Below are positions 35,774 through 44,541 of a DNA stretch of 64,000 nt, one piece after another. The notes under the pieces are model-generated. The model was not told where the DNA came from. It ran no database searches and was given only the letters and a program-made list of their open reading frames with translations. The stretch lies in contig JAOTVB010000006.1 in the NCBI GenBank assembly GCA_029863605.1, forward strand, positions 1-64,000, written 5' to 3'. The stretch's first letter is position 1. Each line of letters begins with the position of its first letter. Origin of the DNA: Myxococcales bacterium. GTDB lineage: Bacteria > Myxococcota_A > Polyangia > Polyangiales > Houyiibacteriaceae. Made by a program: the position numbers and the translations under genes.

Positions 35774-36304
35774 TCATTTAGGGGTGTAAATGTGCATCCA
35801 GTACAGCAGCAGCGCGATGGTTTTCCCATCTTCGATGTGTCCGTCCTTCAGCATGTCGCGCACTTGCCATGAGGGGAGGGGAAAGACTGCGATCTCTTCG
35901 GATTCGTCGAGCGCTTGCGCCGTTTGTTCGAGCTCGGTGGCCAGGTAGCCGTACATCCTCTCGTTCAGGATCCCCGGTGAAGCAAAGAACTCGGTCAGAG
36001 GTTTGATCGTCTTGGCACGGTAGCCCGTCTCCTCTTCGAGCTCTCGCGCTGCGCACTCCTCAGGGGGCTCGCCTTCTTCTAACGTCCCAGCCGGCAGCTC
36101 CCAAAGGGTTTTGCCGACCGTCCGTCGTAGATTTCGGATCAGCACGACCCGGCCATCGTCGAGGACGGGAAGAATCACCGCCGCGCCCGGATGCTCGACG
36201 ACGTCTCGAGTGATCTCCCCACCGCCGGGGGCGTCGAACTTCAACCGTGCGACGTCGAACTTTGCGGCTTTGAGCAGCAACTCTCGCTCCTTCATGGCGT
36301 GCAT
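35774..36304 (-). CDS. NUDIX hydrolase (ADP-ribose pyrophosphatase-like)
   Basis: The NUDIX box GTLEEGEPPEECAARELEEE, followed by TGY, supplies the metal-binding Glu residues. A preceding beta domain (VILPVLDDGRVVLIRNLRR) is typical of ADP-ribose/nucleoside-diphosphate-sugar pyrophosphatases. ATG 36304 (or 36295) is chosen; the longer frame reaches into the divergent SGNH gene. 176 residues. It heads the minus-strand NUDIX-DUF445-purU-crotonase group. Confidence 0.92.
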   Translation of the reverse strand: MHAMKERELLLKAAKFDVARLKFDAPGGGEITRDVVEHPGAAVILPVLDDGRVVLIRNLRRTVGKTLWELPAGTLEEGEPPEECAARELEEETGYRAKTIKPLTEFFASPGILNERMYGYLATELEQTAQALDESEEIAVFPLPSWQVRDMLKDGHIEDGKTIALLLYWMHIYTPK

Positions 36305-36372
36305 AATGGCCGACTTCTCGCCGGTTCTCACGTCAATTTGACTGGATCGGGACGGATCGCCATTGTGGGGAC

Positions 36373-37797
36373 GTGCGGCTCGAAAATCCATGGGGCTCAC
36401 CGATCGCGGTGGTTTCGGTTGGATTGGCGTTGGCGGGCGTTTGGACGCTCGGCTACGGCGCCGCCACGACGTCGGCCGACGCGACGACGAAGGCACCTGC
36501 AGCAATCGACGAGACCGGAGTCGTCGAGGCCGTGAAGTCCGCCCAACGCATGGGGCCTCGTCTTCTTCGGCCGCCGCCCAACGACAAGCTCGGGCTCGAT
36601 ATCGCGATCGAGGATCGCGACGGCGAATCGATGAAGGCTCTGCACGAAGCCTTGGCGCGGGCGCAGGCCGGCGAAGGGCAAGCCCGCTTAGCGTTCTTCG
36701 GGGCTTCCCACGTCGCGAGCGACCTCTTCACCGGTCACATTCGACGCGAGCTGCAAGCGAGGTTCGGCGATGCGGGGCATGGCTTCGTCGTGCCCGTGCA
36801 TCCGTGGCGGACCTATCGACATCGAGACATCAACATCGAGAGTGACGCCCAGCGTTGGGAGACTCATCGTATTCGCGTCGGCGACTCCGAGGTCGAGCAA
36901 GTCGGAATCGCTGGAGTGGCAATGGCGAGCAATCGCCCCGGGTCGTTCGGCGTGGTCAGGACCGCAGAGGAAGGCGATCACGGAAGAAACGCCGGCTTCT
37001 TCGAGCTTTACTATCTCAAGACACCCCGTGGAGGCGACCTGGATGTCCTGATCGACGGTCGGCGGGCGCGGCGGATCTCGACACGCGCCTCGAGCACGGG
37101 ACCTGGTTACGCCACGTTTCGGGTCCCGGACGGTCCTCATAGCTTCGAAATTCGGACGCTCAGCAAACGACCGGTGTGGCTTTTCGGTCTGACCGTCGAG
37201 CGGGACCAACCGGGGGTCGTCGTCGATACTCTGGGCATCAATGGGTCACGCGCGCGCTACCAGCTATTGTGGGATGACGCTCTCTATCACGAGCATCTTC
37301 GACGGCGCGACCCCGACCTCGTCGTCCTGGCATACGGCACGAACGAAAGTGGCGACGAGTCACCTCTCGAAGATTACGAGCGCGACTTGCGTGCCGTCGT
37401 TGACCGCATGCGTGACGCCGTCCCGGACGCGTCCTGCCTCTTGATCGGCCCGTCCGATCGGCCCACGCAGGTCGAAGAGCGCGTCTTCGAGGACCGCGCA
37501 CGCACCGCAGCGGTGATCTCGATCCAGCACCGCGTTGCACTAGAGCACGGGTGCGGGTTCTTCGATCTCGTTGCGTTCCAAGGCGGCGCGCTCTCGATGG
37601 TGCAGTGGGCGGCTAGCGACCCCGCCTATGCTTCGCAAGACCACATCCATTATACGCGCCTCGGCTATCAGCGGTTGGGCGAGGTGCTGCTGTCGGCGTT
37701 GCTCGACGGAATGCCGGTCTCGGGTGACTCGGATGCCGAGATAGGGTCTACCGCCTCGGCAGACGCGGGATCTGGCGACGAGCCATCGGCCAAGTAG
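36373..37797 (+). CDS. SGNH-family esterase/acyltransferase A (exported)
   Basis: 474 residues with an N-terminal hydrophobic anchor. SGNH blocks: FFGASHVASD (Ser near 36705), LVVLAYGTNESGDE (Asn block, about 37320) and DHIHYTRLGYQ (Asp-His, about 37640). It is a clear paralogue of the 538-residue gene opposite (shared FGDAGHGFV, GPH, LTVERDQPGVVVDTLG-like segments). In AlgJ/DltD/PatB-type systems such a protein hands acyl groups from an MBOAT to envelope polymers. GTG start at 36373. The last 130 bases overlap the convergent paralogue. Confidence 0.82.
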   Translation: MRLENPWGSPIAVVSVGLALAGVWTLGYGAATTSADATTKAPAAIDETGVVEAVKSAQRMGPRLLRPPPNDKLGLDIAIEDRDGESMKALHEALARAQAGEGQARLAFFGASHVASDLFTGHIRRELQARFGDAGHGFVVPVHPWRTYRHRDINIESDAQRWETHRIRVGDSEVEQVGIAGVAMASNRPGSFGVVRTAEEGDHGRNAGFFELYYLKTPRGGDLDVLIDGRRARRISTRASSTGPGYATFRVPDGPHSFEIRTLSKRPVWLFGLTVERDQPGVVVDTLGINGSRARYQLLWDDALYHEHLRRRDPDLVVLAYGTNESGDESPLEDYERDLRAVVDRMRDAVPDASCLLIGPSDRPTQVEERVFEDRARTAAVISIQHRVALEHGCGFFDLVAFQGGALSMVQWAASDPAYASQDHIHYTRLGYQRLGEVLLSALLDGMPVSGDSDAEIGSTASADAGSGDEPSAK

Positions 37798-39278
37798 TCG
37801 GCGAAGCCTGCCAACAGAGCCTTGTAGAACATGTTGCCGATGATCTCGTAGCCAGCGGGGGTCGCATGTCGAAAGTCGCTCATCGCGAGTCGGGGATGCG
37901 CCTTGTACCACCGTCGCATGGCGTCTCGTCCGCCCATTGCCTCCCAGGTGTTGTAGAAGGCGCATCCTGCTTCTAAAGCAGCCCGGCGCTGGGCCGCGAC
38001 GATTCGCGGGATCGTCTCCAACGTCCGAATTCGGCCGCGTCGCCGTGAAGCCTGGTCGAGCGGCGCGAACACCAGACAACCCAGGTCTTCGCGGCCCTGG
38101 CGGACATGGGCCAGAACCCGGGCGTAGTCTTCGTAGAAAAGGTGTTCCGGTTTGTCGTCGCTGGCTTCGTTCCCGCCGAACCCGAGCACGACGAGGTCGG
38201 TGCCACGTTGCTTCAGCTGGCTTGCGATGTGCGCCTCTTCGAAGTTGAGAAGCCGGTTTGCACGCGCTCCCACCAGGCCGAGCGAGTCGTAAACGACCCC
38301 TGGCCCATCTCGTTCGACGACCACACCATAGAAATGAACCGGCCCGCCCTTCTTGTACCGGACATGAATCTGATGTGGACCATCGGGGGCGTCGACCGAA
38401 TAGACTGCATCGCCCAGCTCGGGCGCTTTCGTCGAGATTTCCTCCCAGTCCCCGCGATCCAATCGCACGGCGAACGTGCCGCCTCGAGGCTGCTCTTGAT
38501 AGTAGATATCGAAGCGTGATGCTTTGGTACCGAGCTCTCCACGTGGAGCCGTGGCTACGCGAGCCCATGCGCCTCTTTGCGCTCTCGATTGAACGCCTCC
38601 GTACCCGTAGCGCCCGTGACGATCCTGGCGACGCGCGACTTCCCGGGTGATCCAGCTATCATCATTGGAGGACTGGCGAACACCTCGATGCTTGTAAGGG
38701 ATGTGCCCCGTTGCAGCGATGACGAACCCATGTCCGGCATCCCCGAAGCGGCGCTGAAGCTGCCCGCGGACCGTCGATGTGATCAGGTCGGTTGCGATGC
38801 TCGAATCGCCATAGTGACCGACTCGTGTGATCGCTCCGGCTTCTTCCTTCGCCGTCTTTTCGAGCGCACGATAGAAGGGAGCCATACCGCGGCCTGAAGG
38901 ATCTTCTATGAAGACCGAAATTCCGGCGTACTCGTCCGGATCGATCTTGAAGCCGTCTGTCGCCTTTTGAATTGGCTTGACGACGGAAGCGCCCAAGTTC
39001 GCTGCCACGGTCTCGCCGACCGTCTCGGCGAGCCGAGCGGTGCTCTTCGACCCGGTAGTAGTTGCACGATACGAGCCTCCATGGCCAGCAAAGGCGGGGA
39101 TCTCACCCCATCGCCGGAACAGCCGAACGATCGGGATACCCTCTTCACTCGGAATCCAGGGGCGAAGCGAATGAAGCGGAGGCACGACGTACGTCAGCGT
39201 GCAGGCGACCAGCATGAACAGGGTCACAATCGCGAGGTGCTGAAGGGGAGTTGGCTGTGTGAGGGTTCGTTTCGTCAT
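37668..39278 (-). CDS. SGNH-family esterase/acyltransferase B (exported)
   Basis: ATG at 39278 overlaps the MBOAT stop (TGATG), so it is coupled to it. 536 residues. One N-terminal transmembrane helix (LQHLAIVTLFMLVACTLTYV), then HYGDSSIATD (Ser), LVVLGFGGNEASDD (Asn block) and SDFRHATPAGYE (Asp-His). Paralogue of the convergent gene; shared segments include RFGDAGHGFV, VVVERDGPGVVYDSLGL. The Ser block reads GDSS here but GASH in the other copy. Its stop lies 130 bases inside the opposite gene. The MBOAT-SGNH pairing suggests O-acetylation of an envelope or extracellular polysaccharide. Confidence 0.85.
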   Translation of the reverse strand: MTKRTLTQPTPLQHLAIVTLFMLVACTLTYVVPPLHSLRPWIPSEEGIPIVRLFRRWGEIPAFAGHGGSYRATTTGSKSTARLAETVGETVAANLGASVVKPIQKATDGFKIDPDEYAGISVFIEDPSGRGMAPFYRALEKTAKEEAGAITRVGHYGDSSIATDLITSTVRGQLQRRFGDAGHGFVIAATGHIPYKHRGVRQSSNDDSWITREVARRQDRHGRYGYGGVQSRAQRGAWARVATAPRGELGTKASRFDIYYQEQPRGGTFAVRLDRGDWEEISTKAPELGDAVYSVDAPDGPHQIHVRYKKGGPVHFYGVVVERDGPGVVYDSLGLVGARANRLLNFEEAHIASQLKQRGTDLVVLGFGGNEASDDKPEHLFYEDYARVLAHVRQGREDLGCLVFAPLDQASRRRGRIRTLETIPRIVAAQRRAALEAGCAFYNTWEAMGGRDAMRRWYKAHPRLAMSDFRHATPAGYEIIGNMFYKALLAGFADYLADGSSPDPASAEAVDPISASESPETGIPSSNADSSTSPNR

Positions 39279-40705
39279 CAGAATTGGAAGTAGATGTAAG
39301 GGACGACTTGACTGGTCGCGATGAAGCTGAGGGCAAAACCGAGACACGCAAGCGCCACTCCTTGGGCGGGCGCAGGCATCGCCATGAACCGTGCTTCGAT
39401 CGATTCAAACCACCGCTTCGGCGTGTAGTGGAGGAGAAAGGTGACGATCAGCATGGCCCACACTTCGGCTGAGATTTGGGCGACGCCATAGTTGCCGCTC
39501 CCCAGACGTGTCGTGACATCGACCGCGTTTTGCAGGCTGGTCGCACGGAACAGGATCCGTGAGAACACAACGAACTGGAGCGCCCAGAATACCTTGAAGG
39601 CATGAACCTGCCAGGCATCGACGGTGTCGCGGGTGCGCCCCGACCGACGATAGAAGAAGCGATGGATGACCATCGCCATGGATTGGAGGATCGCGTAGAA
39701 CACGAACGTCCAAGACGCGCCGTGCCAAATTCCAATGAGAAACATGGTGAGCCAGAGGTTCCAGTACGCCCGAATCGGGCCGACACGCGAGCCCCCGAGG
39801 GGGAAATACAAATAGTCGCGAAGCCAGGTCGAGAGCGTGATGTGCCATCGCCGCCAGAACTCGGCCGGGCTCGCAGACTGGTATGGGCGGTCGAAGTTCT
39901 CGGGAAGCTCGAGCCCCATCAGCTTTGCCGAACCCCGAGCGCAATCCGTGTAACCAGAGAAGTCGCAGTAGATTTGCATCGTGAAACCGTACAGAGCGAC
40001 CACGACCTCCGCACTGGTGTAGAGCTCGGGTTGATCGAAGACCCGGTCGACTAGATTGACCGAAAGGTAGTCCGCAATTGCGACTTTCTTCACGAGGCCT
40101 GTTGCGATGAGAAAGATGCCCTGAGTGACCTGGTTCTCGCGAAGGGTGATCTTGCGCGCGAGTTGCGGGAGCAGCTGCGAGGCTCGAACGATTGGACCCG
40201 CGACCAGTTGCGGAAAGTAAGTCACGAAAACGGCGAACTGAAAGAAGTTGCGCGTCGGCTCGAGCTTCCGCCGATAGATGTCGATCGTATAGCTGAGGGT
40301 CTGAAACGTGTAGAACGAGATCCCGACCGGAAGGAGCACGTCGAGGAAAGGCGGGTGCTCGATCGTCATTCCGAACAAGAGATGAAAGACGTCGGCCGTA
40401 GCTTGAGAGGCGAAGTTGAAGTACTTGAAGGCGCCCAGCAGGCCCAGATTCGAAACGAGGCTCACGATGAGCCATCGCTTGCGGACCTTTTCGTCGTTGC
40501 TGGCGTAAATCCGGAAGCCCACCACGTAGTCGACCACCGTCGAGGTCAGGATCAGAACGATGTACGCCGGGTGCCACGCCATGTAGAACAGGCACGAGGC
40601 GACGAAGAGAAGCACCATTCGGAGCTGGGTCTGCTTCGCCAGCAACCAAAAGCCTGCGACGGCCAGTCCGAGAAATACAATGTAGTCGAGGCTGCTGAAG
40701 AGCAC
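39278..40705 (-). CDS. MBOAT-family O-acyltransferase (AlgI-like)
   Basis: GTG at 40705 preceded by AGGGG with 6-base spacing (minus) gives the normal MLFSSLDYIVFLGL start. About 10 hydrophobic helices. YCDFSGYTDCARGSAKLMGL is characteristic, as is FWRRWHITLSTWLRDYLYFPLGGSR. The catalytic His is in GIWHGASWTFVFY. 475 residues. It passes an acyl group across the membrane, probably to the SGNH partner that starts on its stop codon. AlgI, DltB and PatA are the known analogues; the polymer acylated here is unknown. Confidence 0.92.
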   Translation of the reverse strand: MLFSSLDYIVFLGLAVAGFWLLAKQTQLRMVLLFVASCLFYMAWHPAYIVLILTSTVVDYVVGFRIYASNDEKVRKRWLIVSLVSNLGLLGAFKYFNFASQATADVFHLLFGMTIEHPPFLDVLLPVGISFYTFQTLSYTIDIYRRKLEPTRNFFQFAVFVTYFPQLVAGPIVRASQLLPQLARKITLRENQVTQGIFLIATGLVKKVAIADYLSVNLVDRVFDQPELYTSAEVVVALYGFTMQIYCDFSGYTDCARGSAKLMGLELPENFDRPYQSASPAEFWRRWHITLSTWLRDYLYFPLGGSRVGPIRAYWNLWLTMFLIGIWHGASWTFVFYAILQSMAMVIHRFFYRRSGRTRDTVDAWQVHAFKVFWALQFVVFSRILFRATSLQNAVDVTTRLGSGNYGVAQISAEVWAMLIVTFLLHYTPKRWFESIEARFMAMPAPAQGVALACLGFALSFIATSQVVPYIYFQF

Positions 40706-40815
40706 TGGTTCCCCTACCCAGCGTGAACGCGCCCGGTTTAGCCGCAGCGGGGGTCGGACGCTAGTTGCTTGACGAAGGGCCTGGTAGGGCGAAGCATCCG
40801 CGGTCGGAGGTCTCG

Positions 40816-41580
40816 ATGAGAATCGACGGTTCGGTAGCGGTGGTGACGGGTGGAGCTTCGGGTTTGGGCGAGGCAACGGTTCGTCAGTGGGTGAGTAAAG
40901 GTGGGCGTGCGGTCATCGTCGATTTGAATACGGAACGCGGCGAGAAGCTGGCGGCCGAGCTCGGTGATGCAGCCTCTTTTGTGCCGGCGGATGTCAGCGA
41001 CGCCCAGCAGGTCGAAGACGCGATCGCCCTTGCGACTTCAATTGGACCGCTTCGTGCGGCCATCAACTGTGCCGGCATCGGGATCGGTCTCCGGACCGTC
41101 GGCAAGGACGGCACGCCGCATGACCTCGGGGCCTTCCAAAAAGTCATATCGGTCAATCTCATCGGCACGTTCAACGTCCTGAGACTCGCCGCGTCTGCGA
41201 TGTACAAAAACGAACCCGAGGACCGGGAGCGTGGCGTCATCATCAATACGGCTTCTGTGGCGGCCTTCGATGGTCAGATCGGCCAAATCGCGTACTCCGC
41301 TTCGAAAGGGGGCATCGTCGGGATGACGCTCCCGGCCGCACGAGATCTCTCGAAGGCGGGGATTCGCGTCGTCACGATCGCCCCCGGCACGTTCGATACC
41401 CCGCTCCTCGGAATGCTCTCGAACGAGATCCGCGCAGCCTTGGCTGCAACGATCCCGCACCCGAGCCGCCTCGGGCGTCCGGACGAGTTCGGTGCGCTCG
41501 CCTGCCATATCGTCGAGAACAGCTATTTGAATGGCGAGGTCATTCGCTTGGATGGCGCGCTTCGCATGGCCCCTCGCTAA
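40816..41580 (+). CDS. Short-chain dehydrogenase (3-hydroxyacyl-CoA dehydrogenase type 2-like)
   Basis: NAD(P)-binding [15 protein letters not shown] (TGxxxGxG), INCAGIG (NAG-like), the Ser-Tyr-Lys set [11 protein letters not shown]...YSASKGG, and [12 protein letters not shown]. The HSD17B10-like form is suggested by [18 protein letters not shown]. 254 residues; GGAGG and ATG 40816 define the start. Probably oxidises 3-hydroxyacyl-CoA in fatty-acid breakdown. Confidence 0.93.
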   Translation: MRIDGSVAVVTGGASGLGEATVRQWVSKGGRAVIVDLNTERGEKLAAELGDAASFVPADVSDAQQVEDAIALATSIGPLRAAINCAGIGIGLRTVGKDGTPHDLGAFQKVISVNLIGTFNVLRLAASAMYKNEPEDRERGVIINTASVAAFDGQIGQIAYSASKGGIVGMTLPAARDLSKAGIRVVTIAPGTFDTPLLGMLSNEIRAALAATIPHPSRLGRPDEFGALACHIVENSYLNGEVIRLDGALRMAPR

Positions 41581-41615
41581 CTTGCGAGCACCGCGCGGCG
41601 TCCTACAGTCGGCCG

Positions 41616-42980
41616 GTGGATGAGCCGGCGCACGCGAAGGCACACCCGTTGTCTGTGCCCGTTGAGCGGCGACGACGAATCCTAGGTCTTGCCCTTCCGA
41701 TCATCGGAGGGATGCTTTCCCAGAACGTGCTCAACCTCGTCGACACCGGGATGGTGGGCACGCTCGGTGACGCAGCCCTGGCTGGAGTCGGGCTCGGGGG
41801 CTTCGCGAACTTCCTGCTTTCGTCATTCGTGCTCGGTCTGTCGGCGGGCGTGCAAGCGATGGCCGCACGGCGGGTCGGGGAAGGAAGGCGATCCGAAACC
41901 GCGATACCGCTCAACGGGGGCTTGCTGATCGCCGTGATCGTCGCGGTTCCGTGGTCGGCGGTTCTGATCACGTTCGCTCCCGAGTACTTCCCCTGGCTGA
42001 CGACGGACGCTGCGGTGGTCGATCAGGGAGTTCCGTACTTGCGCGCTCGGTTGTTTGCAATGGCCGCAATGGGCATGAACTTCGCGTTTCGTGGCTATTG
42101 GAATGCCGTCGACAAGTCCATTCTCTACATGCGCACGCTCATTTCGATGCACGTGCTCAACATCTTCCTCAACTGGGTGCTGATCTTCGGTAACCTGGGT
42201 GCCCCGGAGCTCGGAGCGACGGGTGCTGGCGTCGCCTCGGCGATCTCGACCATCTTTGGAACGGCGTCATACTTCTTTCTCGGTCGGAGCTACGCTCGCG
42301 ATGCTGGTTTCATGCATGGCCTTCCCGATCGACAAACGGTGACGACCATTCTCAAGCTCGCGGCGCCGGCAGGGCTGCAGCAGTTCTTCTTTGCGGCGGG
42401 CATGACCACGTTCCTCGCCTTGGTGGCTCGAATGGGGACCTCGGAGCTGGCTGCAACCAAAGTGATCATCGACTTGATCCTCGTCGGGATCTTGCCCGGC
42501 CTCGGCTTCGGCCTTGCTGCAGCGTCGCTGGCTGGTCAATCGCTCGGGCGGAGCGATCCCGACGACGCGAAACAGTGGGGTTGGGATGTCACGAAGATCG
42601 CCGTGGTCGTCGTTGGCTTACTCAGTCTACCCGGTGTGCTCGTGCCCGAATGGATTCTCGGTGTGTTCATCCACCAGCCGTCGACGTTGGCGCTCGCCAC
42701 CACCCCCTTGCGGATCGTCGCGGCCTCGCTGTCCATCGATACTCTAGGGATGGTCCTCATGAACGCGCTGATGGGGGTAGGTGACGTGAAGCGGGTGATG
42801 ATGATCGCCACCAGCTTTCAGTGGCTTCTTTTCTTGCCCGCGGTGTACGTCATCGGGCCAGTGCTCGGAATGGGGCTGGTCGCGGTCTTCGGCGCGCAGA
42901 TCTTCTACCGTCTCCTGCAGTCGCTGACCTTCACCTCGATGTGGAAAGCCGGCCGCTGGCAGACGATTCAGCTCAGCTGA
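41616..42980 (+). CDS. MATE-family efflux transporter
   Basis: 454 residues with 12 helices. Two homologous halves; LVDTGMVGTLGDAALAGVGLG in the first half is the usual MATE mark. Exports cationic drugs or metabolites by Na+ or H+ antiport. GTG at 41616, 35 bases after the SDR. It ends 4 bases before the convergent GFA gene. DinF/NorM branch cannot be told. Confidence 0.93.
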   Translation: MDEPAHAKAHPLSVPVERRRRILGLALPIIGGMLSQNVLNLVDTGMVGTLGDAALAGVGLGGFANFLLSSFVLGLSAGVQAMAARRVGEGRRSETAIPLNGGLLIAVIVAVPWSAVLITFAPEYFPWLTTDAAVVDQGVPYLRARLFAMAAMGMNFAFRGYWNAVDKSILYMRTLISMHVLNIFLNWVLIFGNLGAPELGATGAGVASAISTIFGTASYFFLGRSYARDAGFMHGLPDRQTVTTILKLAAPAGLQQFFFAAGMTTFLALVARMGTSELAATKVIIDLILVGILPGLGFGLAAASLAGQSLGRSDPDDAKQWGWDVTKIAVVVVGLLSLPGVLVPEWILGVFIHQPSTLALATTPLRIVAASLSIDTLGMVLMNALMGVGDVKRVMMIATSFQWLLFLPAVYVIGPVLGMGLVAVFGAQIFYRLLQSLTFTSMWKAGRWQTIQLS

Positions 42981-42983
42981 GAG

Positions 42984-43376
42984 CTACCGCTTGAGCAGGT
43001 CGGCGATGTTTCCTTTCCAGTCCTTTCCATCGAAGAGGGTGACGTCGAAGGCGCTGGGATCGATGCCTTCGAGGCAGTAGACGTTGACGTCGATTCGGTC
43101 TGGATGGGATCGCGGCCGGTAGAACGAATGGATGCCGCAGTGCTTGCAGAAATGATGTTTCGCGGTGTGCGTGCCAAACGTATACGTCTGGATCGCGTCG
43201 GTGCCCTGTAGAAGCTCGAAGTCTTCTTCAGGAACGAGGAGGTGCAGGAACCCCTTCTTCGTGCAGATGCTGCAGTTGCATCGAATCGCAGCGTGCGAGG
43301 AAATTCTCGCGCGGAATCGAACAGCGCCGCAGTGACAGCCTCCTTCGACGGTCTCTGCTGCCGGCGACGTGCTCAT
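42984..43376 (-). CDS. GFA-family zinc protein
   Basis: 130 residues from ATG 43376. Zinc ligands CHCGAVRF, CNCSICTKKG and FCKHCGIHSF match the glutathione-dependent formaldehyde-activating fold (PF04828). Often called formaldehyde-activating, though most members have no proven activity. Its ATG overlaps the stop of the upstream gene (TGATG), so it is coupled to it. Confidence 0.9.
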   Translation of the reverse strand: MSTSPAAETVEGGCHCGAVRFRARISSHAAIRCNCSICTKKGFLHLLVPEEDFELLQGTDAIQTYTFGTHTAKHHFCKHCGIHSFYRPRSHPDRIDVNVYCLEGIDPSAFDVTLFDGKDWKGNIADLLKR

Positions 43377-43744
43377 CACTCCACCGGTCGCCCCGACGTG
43401 CGCTCGAGGGTCATCCAGGAGGTTCCGGCGACTTGAACTTCGATGACATCGTCCTCGACGACCAGAACGGGTTGGGTCGTGATCGTCCCGAGCTCGGAAC
43501 GCCACACCAGCTTCCCGGAGCGAATGTTTTGTGCCGTGACGACCGCGGGGTCTCCACTCTTGGCCTCGTAGATGACGCCTTCAGCAAGGACGCGGGGCGC
43601 CCCGGTCATGAGCGTGCCCTCCGGTCCACCTGGTCCCTGGATGGCCTTGAAACCCACCCAAGCAATGAACACCGCCAGCACGACGAATCCCAGGAGGATC
43701 GCCACCACCCGCTTTCCGGACTTGCCCTTGGTCATTTCGCCCAT
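43376..43744 (-). CDS. Single-pass membrane protein, unknown
   Basis: 122 residues: a transmembrane helix at ~12-32 (VVAILLGFVVLAVFIAWVG), then a ~85-residue soluble region. ITTQPVLVVEDDVIEVQV and NIRSGKLVWRSELG resemble one or two PQQ/beta-propeller-like strands, but no complete repeat is visible. ATG 43744 or 43735. It is divergent from the membrane gene at 43780 with 35 bases between, and upstream of the GFA gene by TGATG overlap. Confidence 0.6.
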   Translation of the reverse strand: MGEMTKGKSGKRVVAILLGFVVLAVFIAWVGFKAIQGPGGPEGTLMTGAPRVLAEGVIYEAKSGDPAVVTAQNIRSGKLVWRSELGTITTQPVLVVEDDVIEVQVAGTSWMTLERTSGRPVE

Positions 43745-43779
43745 GTTCTAGCACGCCGAACGCTGGTAGGGTCCGCTTC

Positions 43780-44427
43780 ATGTTCGTCGGGCACTACGGA
43801 CCGAGCTTCGCTCTTCGGCGGACGGGTGGGGTTCCATTGTGGGTCCTGTTCCTGGCCGTTCAATTCGTCGACGTGCTTTGGTCGATCCTGGTGATGGCGG
43901 GGGTCGAAAAGGTTCGCCTGACCGAGGGGTTCACCGCGTCGAGCCCGCTGGACCTCTACTACATGCCGTATACGCACAGCCTGACCGCCTCGATCAGCTG
44001 GGCGCTGATCGTCGGATGGCTTGGAAGCTTTATCTGGGGGCGACGGGGTGGGGTGGTCATCGGCATTTGTGTGCTCTCCCATTGGATCATCGACCTCCCG
44101 GTACACGTCGCCGACCTTCCGCTTTGGGGGAACGAATACAAAGTCGGCTTCGGGCTTTGGAACCGCCCCGTGATCGCATTCGTGCTCGAAGCTGGCGTGC
44201 TTCTTGGAGGCGTCGCGATCTACGCCCGTCACGCGCGCGCCAAGCTCCCGATATGGATTTTTGCGATCGTGATGCTGGGGATCCAGTACAGCAACACTAT
44301 CCTGCCCCCTCCCGAGTCCCCAACGCGGTTTGCCCTGATGGCGTTGACTTCGTATTTCGGCCTTGCCGCGGCGGCCTGGTTCGTCGAGAAAAAATGGGGA
44401 AACCCGACGCAGACGCTCGTACAGTAA
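43780..44427 (+). CDS. Multi-pass membrane protein (YdjM-like putative metal-dependent hydrolase)
   Basis: 215 residues, about six hydrophobic helices. MFVGHYGPSFALRR and THSLTASISWALIVG carry His residues; LSHWIIDLPVHVADLPLWG has the His-Asp pattern of the LexA-binding, membrane-associated YdjM-like group. Assignment is by overall pattern, with modest confidence. It sits before the sigma-54-type promoter of the next gene. Confidence 0.6.
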   Translation: MFVGHYGPSFALRRTGGVPLWVLFLAVQFVDVLWSILVMAGVEKVRLTEGFTASSPLDLYYMPYTHSLTASISWALIVGWLGSFIWGRRGGVVIGICVLSHWIIDLPVHVADLPLWGNEYKVGFGLWNRPVIAFVLEAGVLLGGVAIYARHARAKLPIWIFAIVMLGIQYSNTILPPPESPTRFALMALTSYFGLAAAAWFVEKKWGNPTQTLVQ

Positions 44428-44497
44428 CCCCCGCAAAATCGCGTCCGGTGGCACATGTTGGCCCAGGCGCTACGCTGAAATCACTTGGTTTTTCGCG

Positions 44498-44511
44498 GGC
44501 ACGCGATTTGC
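44498..44511 (+). promoter_or_regulatory. Sigma-54 type (-24/-12) promoter
   Basis: GG at 44498-44499, ten bases, GC at 44510-44511, inside GGGCACG-CGAT-TTGCT, near the consensus TGGCACG-N4-TTGCT. Predicted start at ~44523 leaves a ~19-base leader holding the AGGAGG ribosome site of the beta-propeller lipoprotein gene. An enhancer-binding activator would be needed. Confidence 0.6.
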
Positions 44512-44541
44512 TTCTACAGGGTGCATATCAGGAGGATGAAG

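Noticed and set aside
39405-40649. Long minus frame inside the MBOAT gene
   Set aside because: It is out of frame with MBOAT motifs and rich in Arg/Ser/Pro, as expected of a shadow.
44449-44463. Second sigma-54 site at GGCACATGTTGGCC
   Set aside because: The -12 element reads CC instead of GC.
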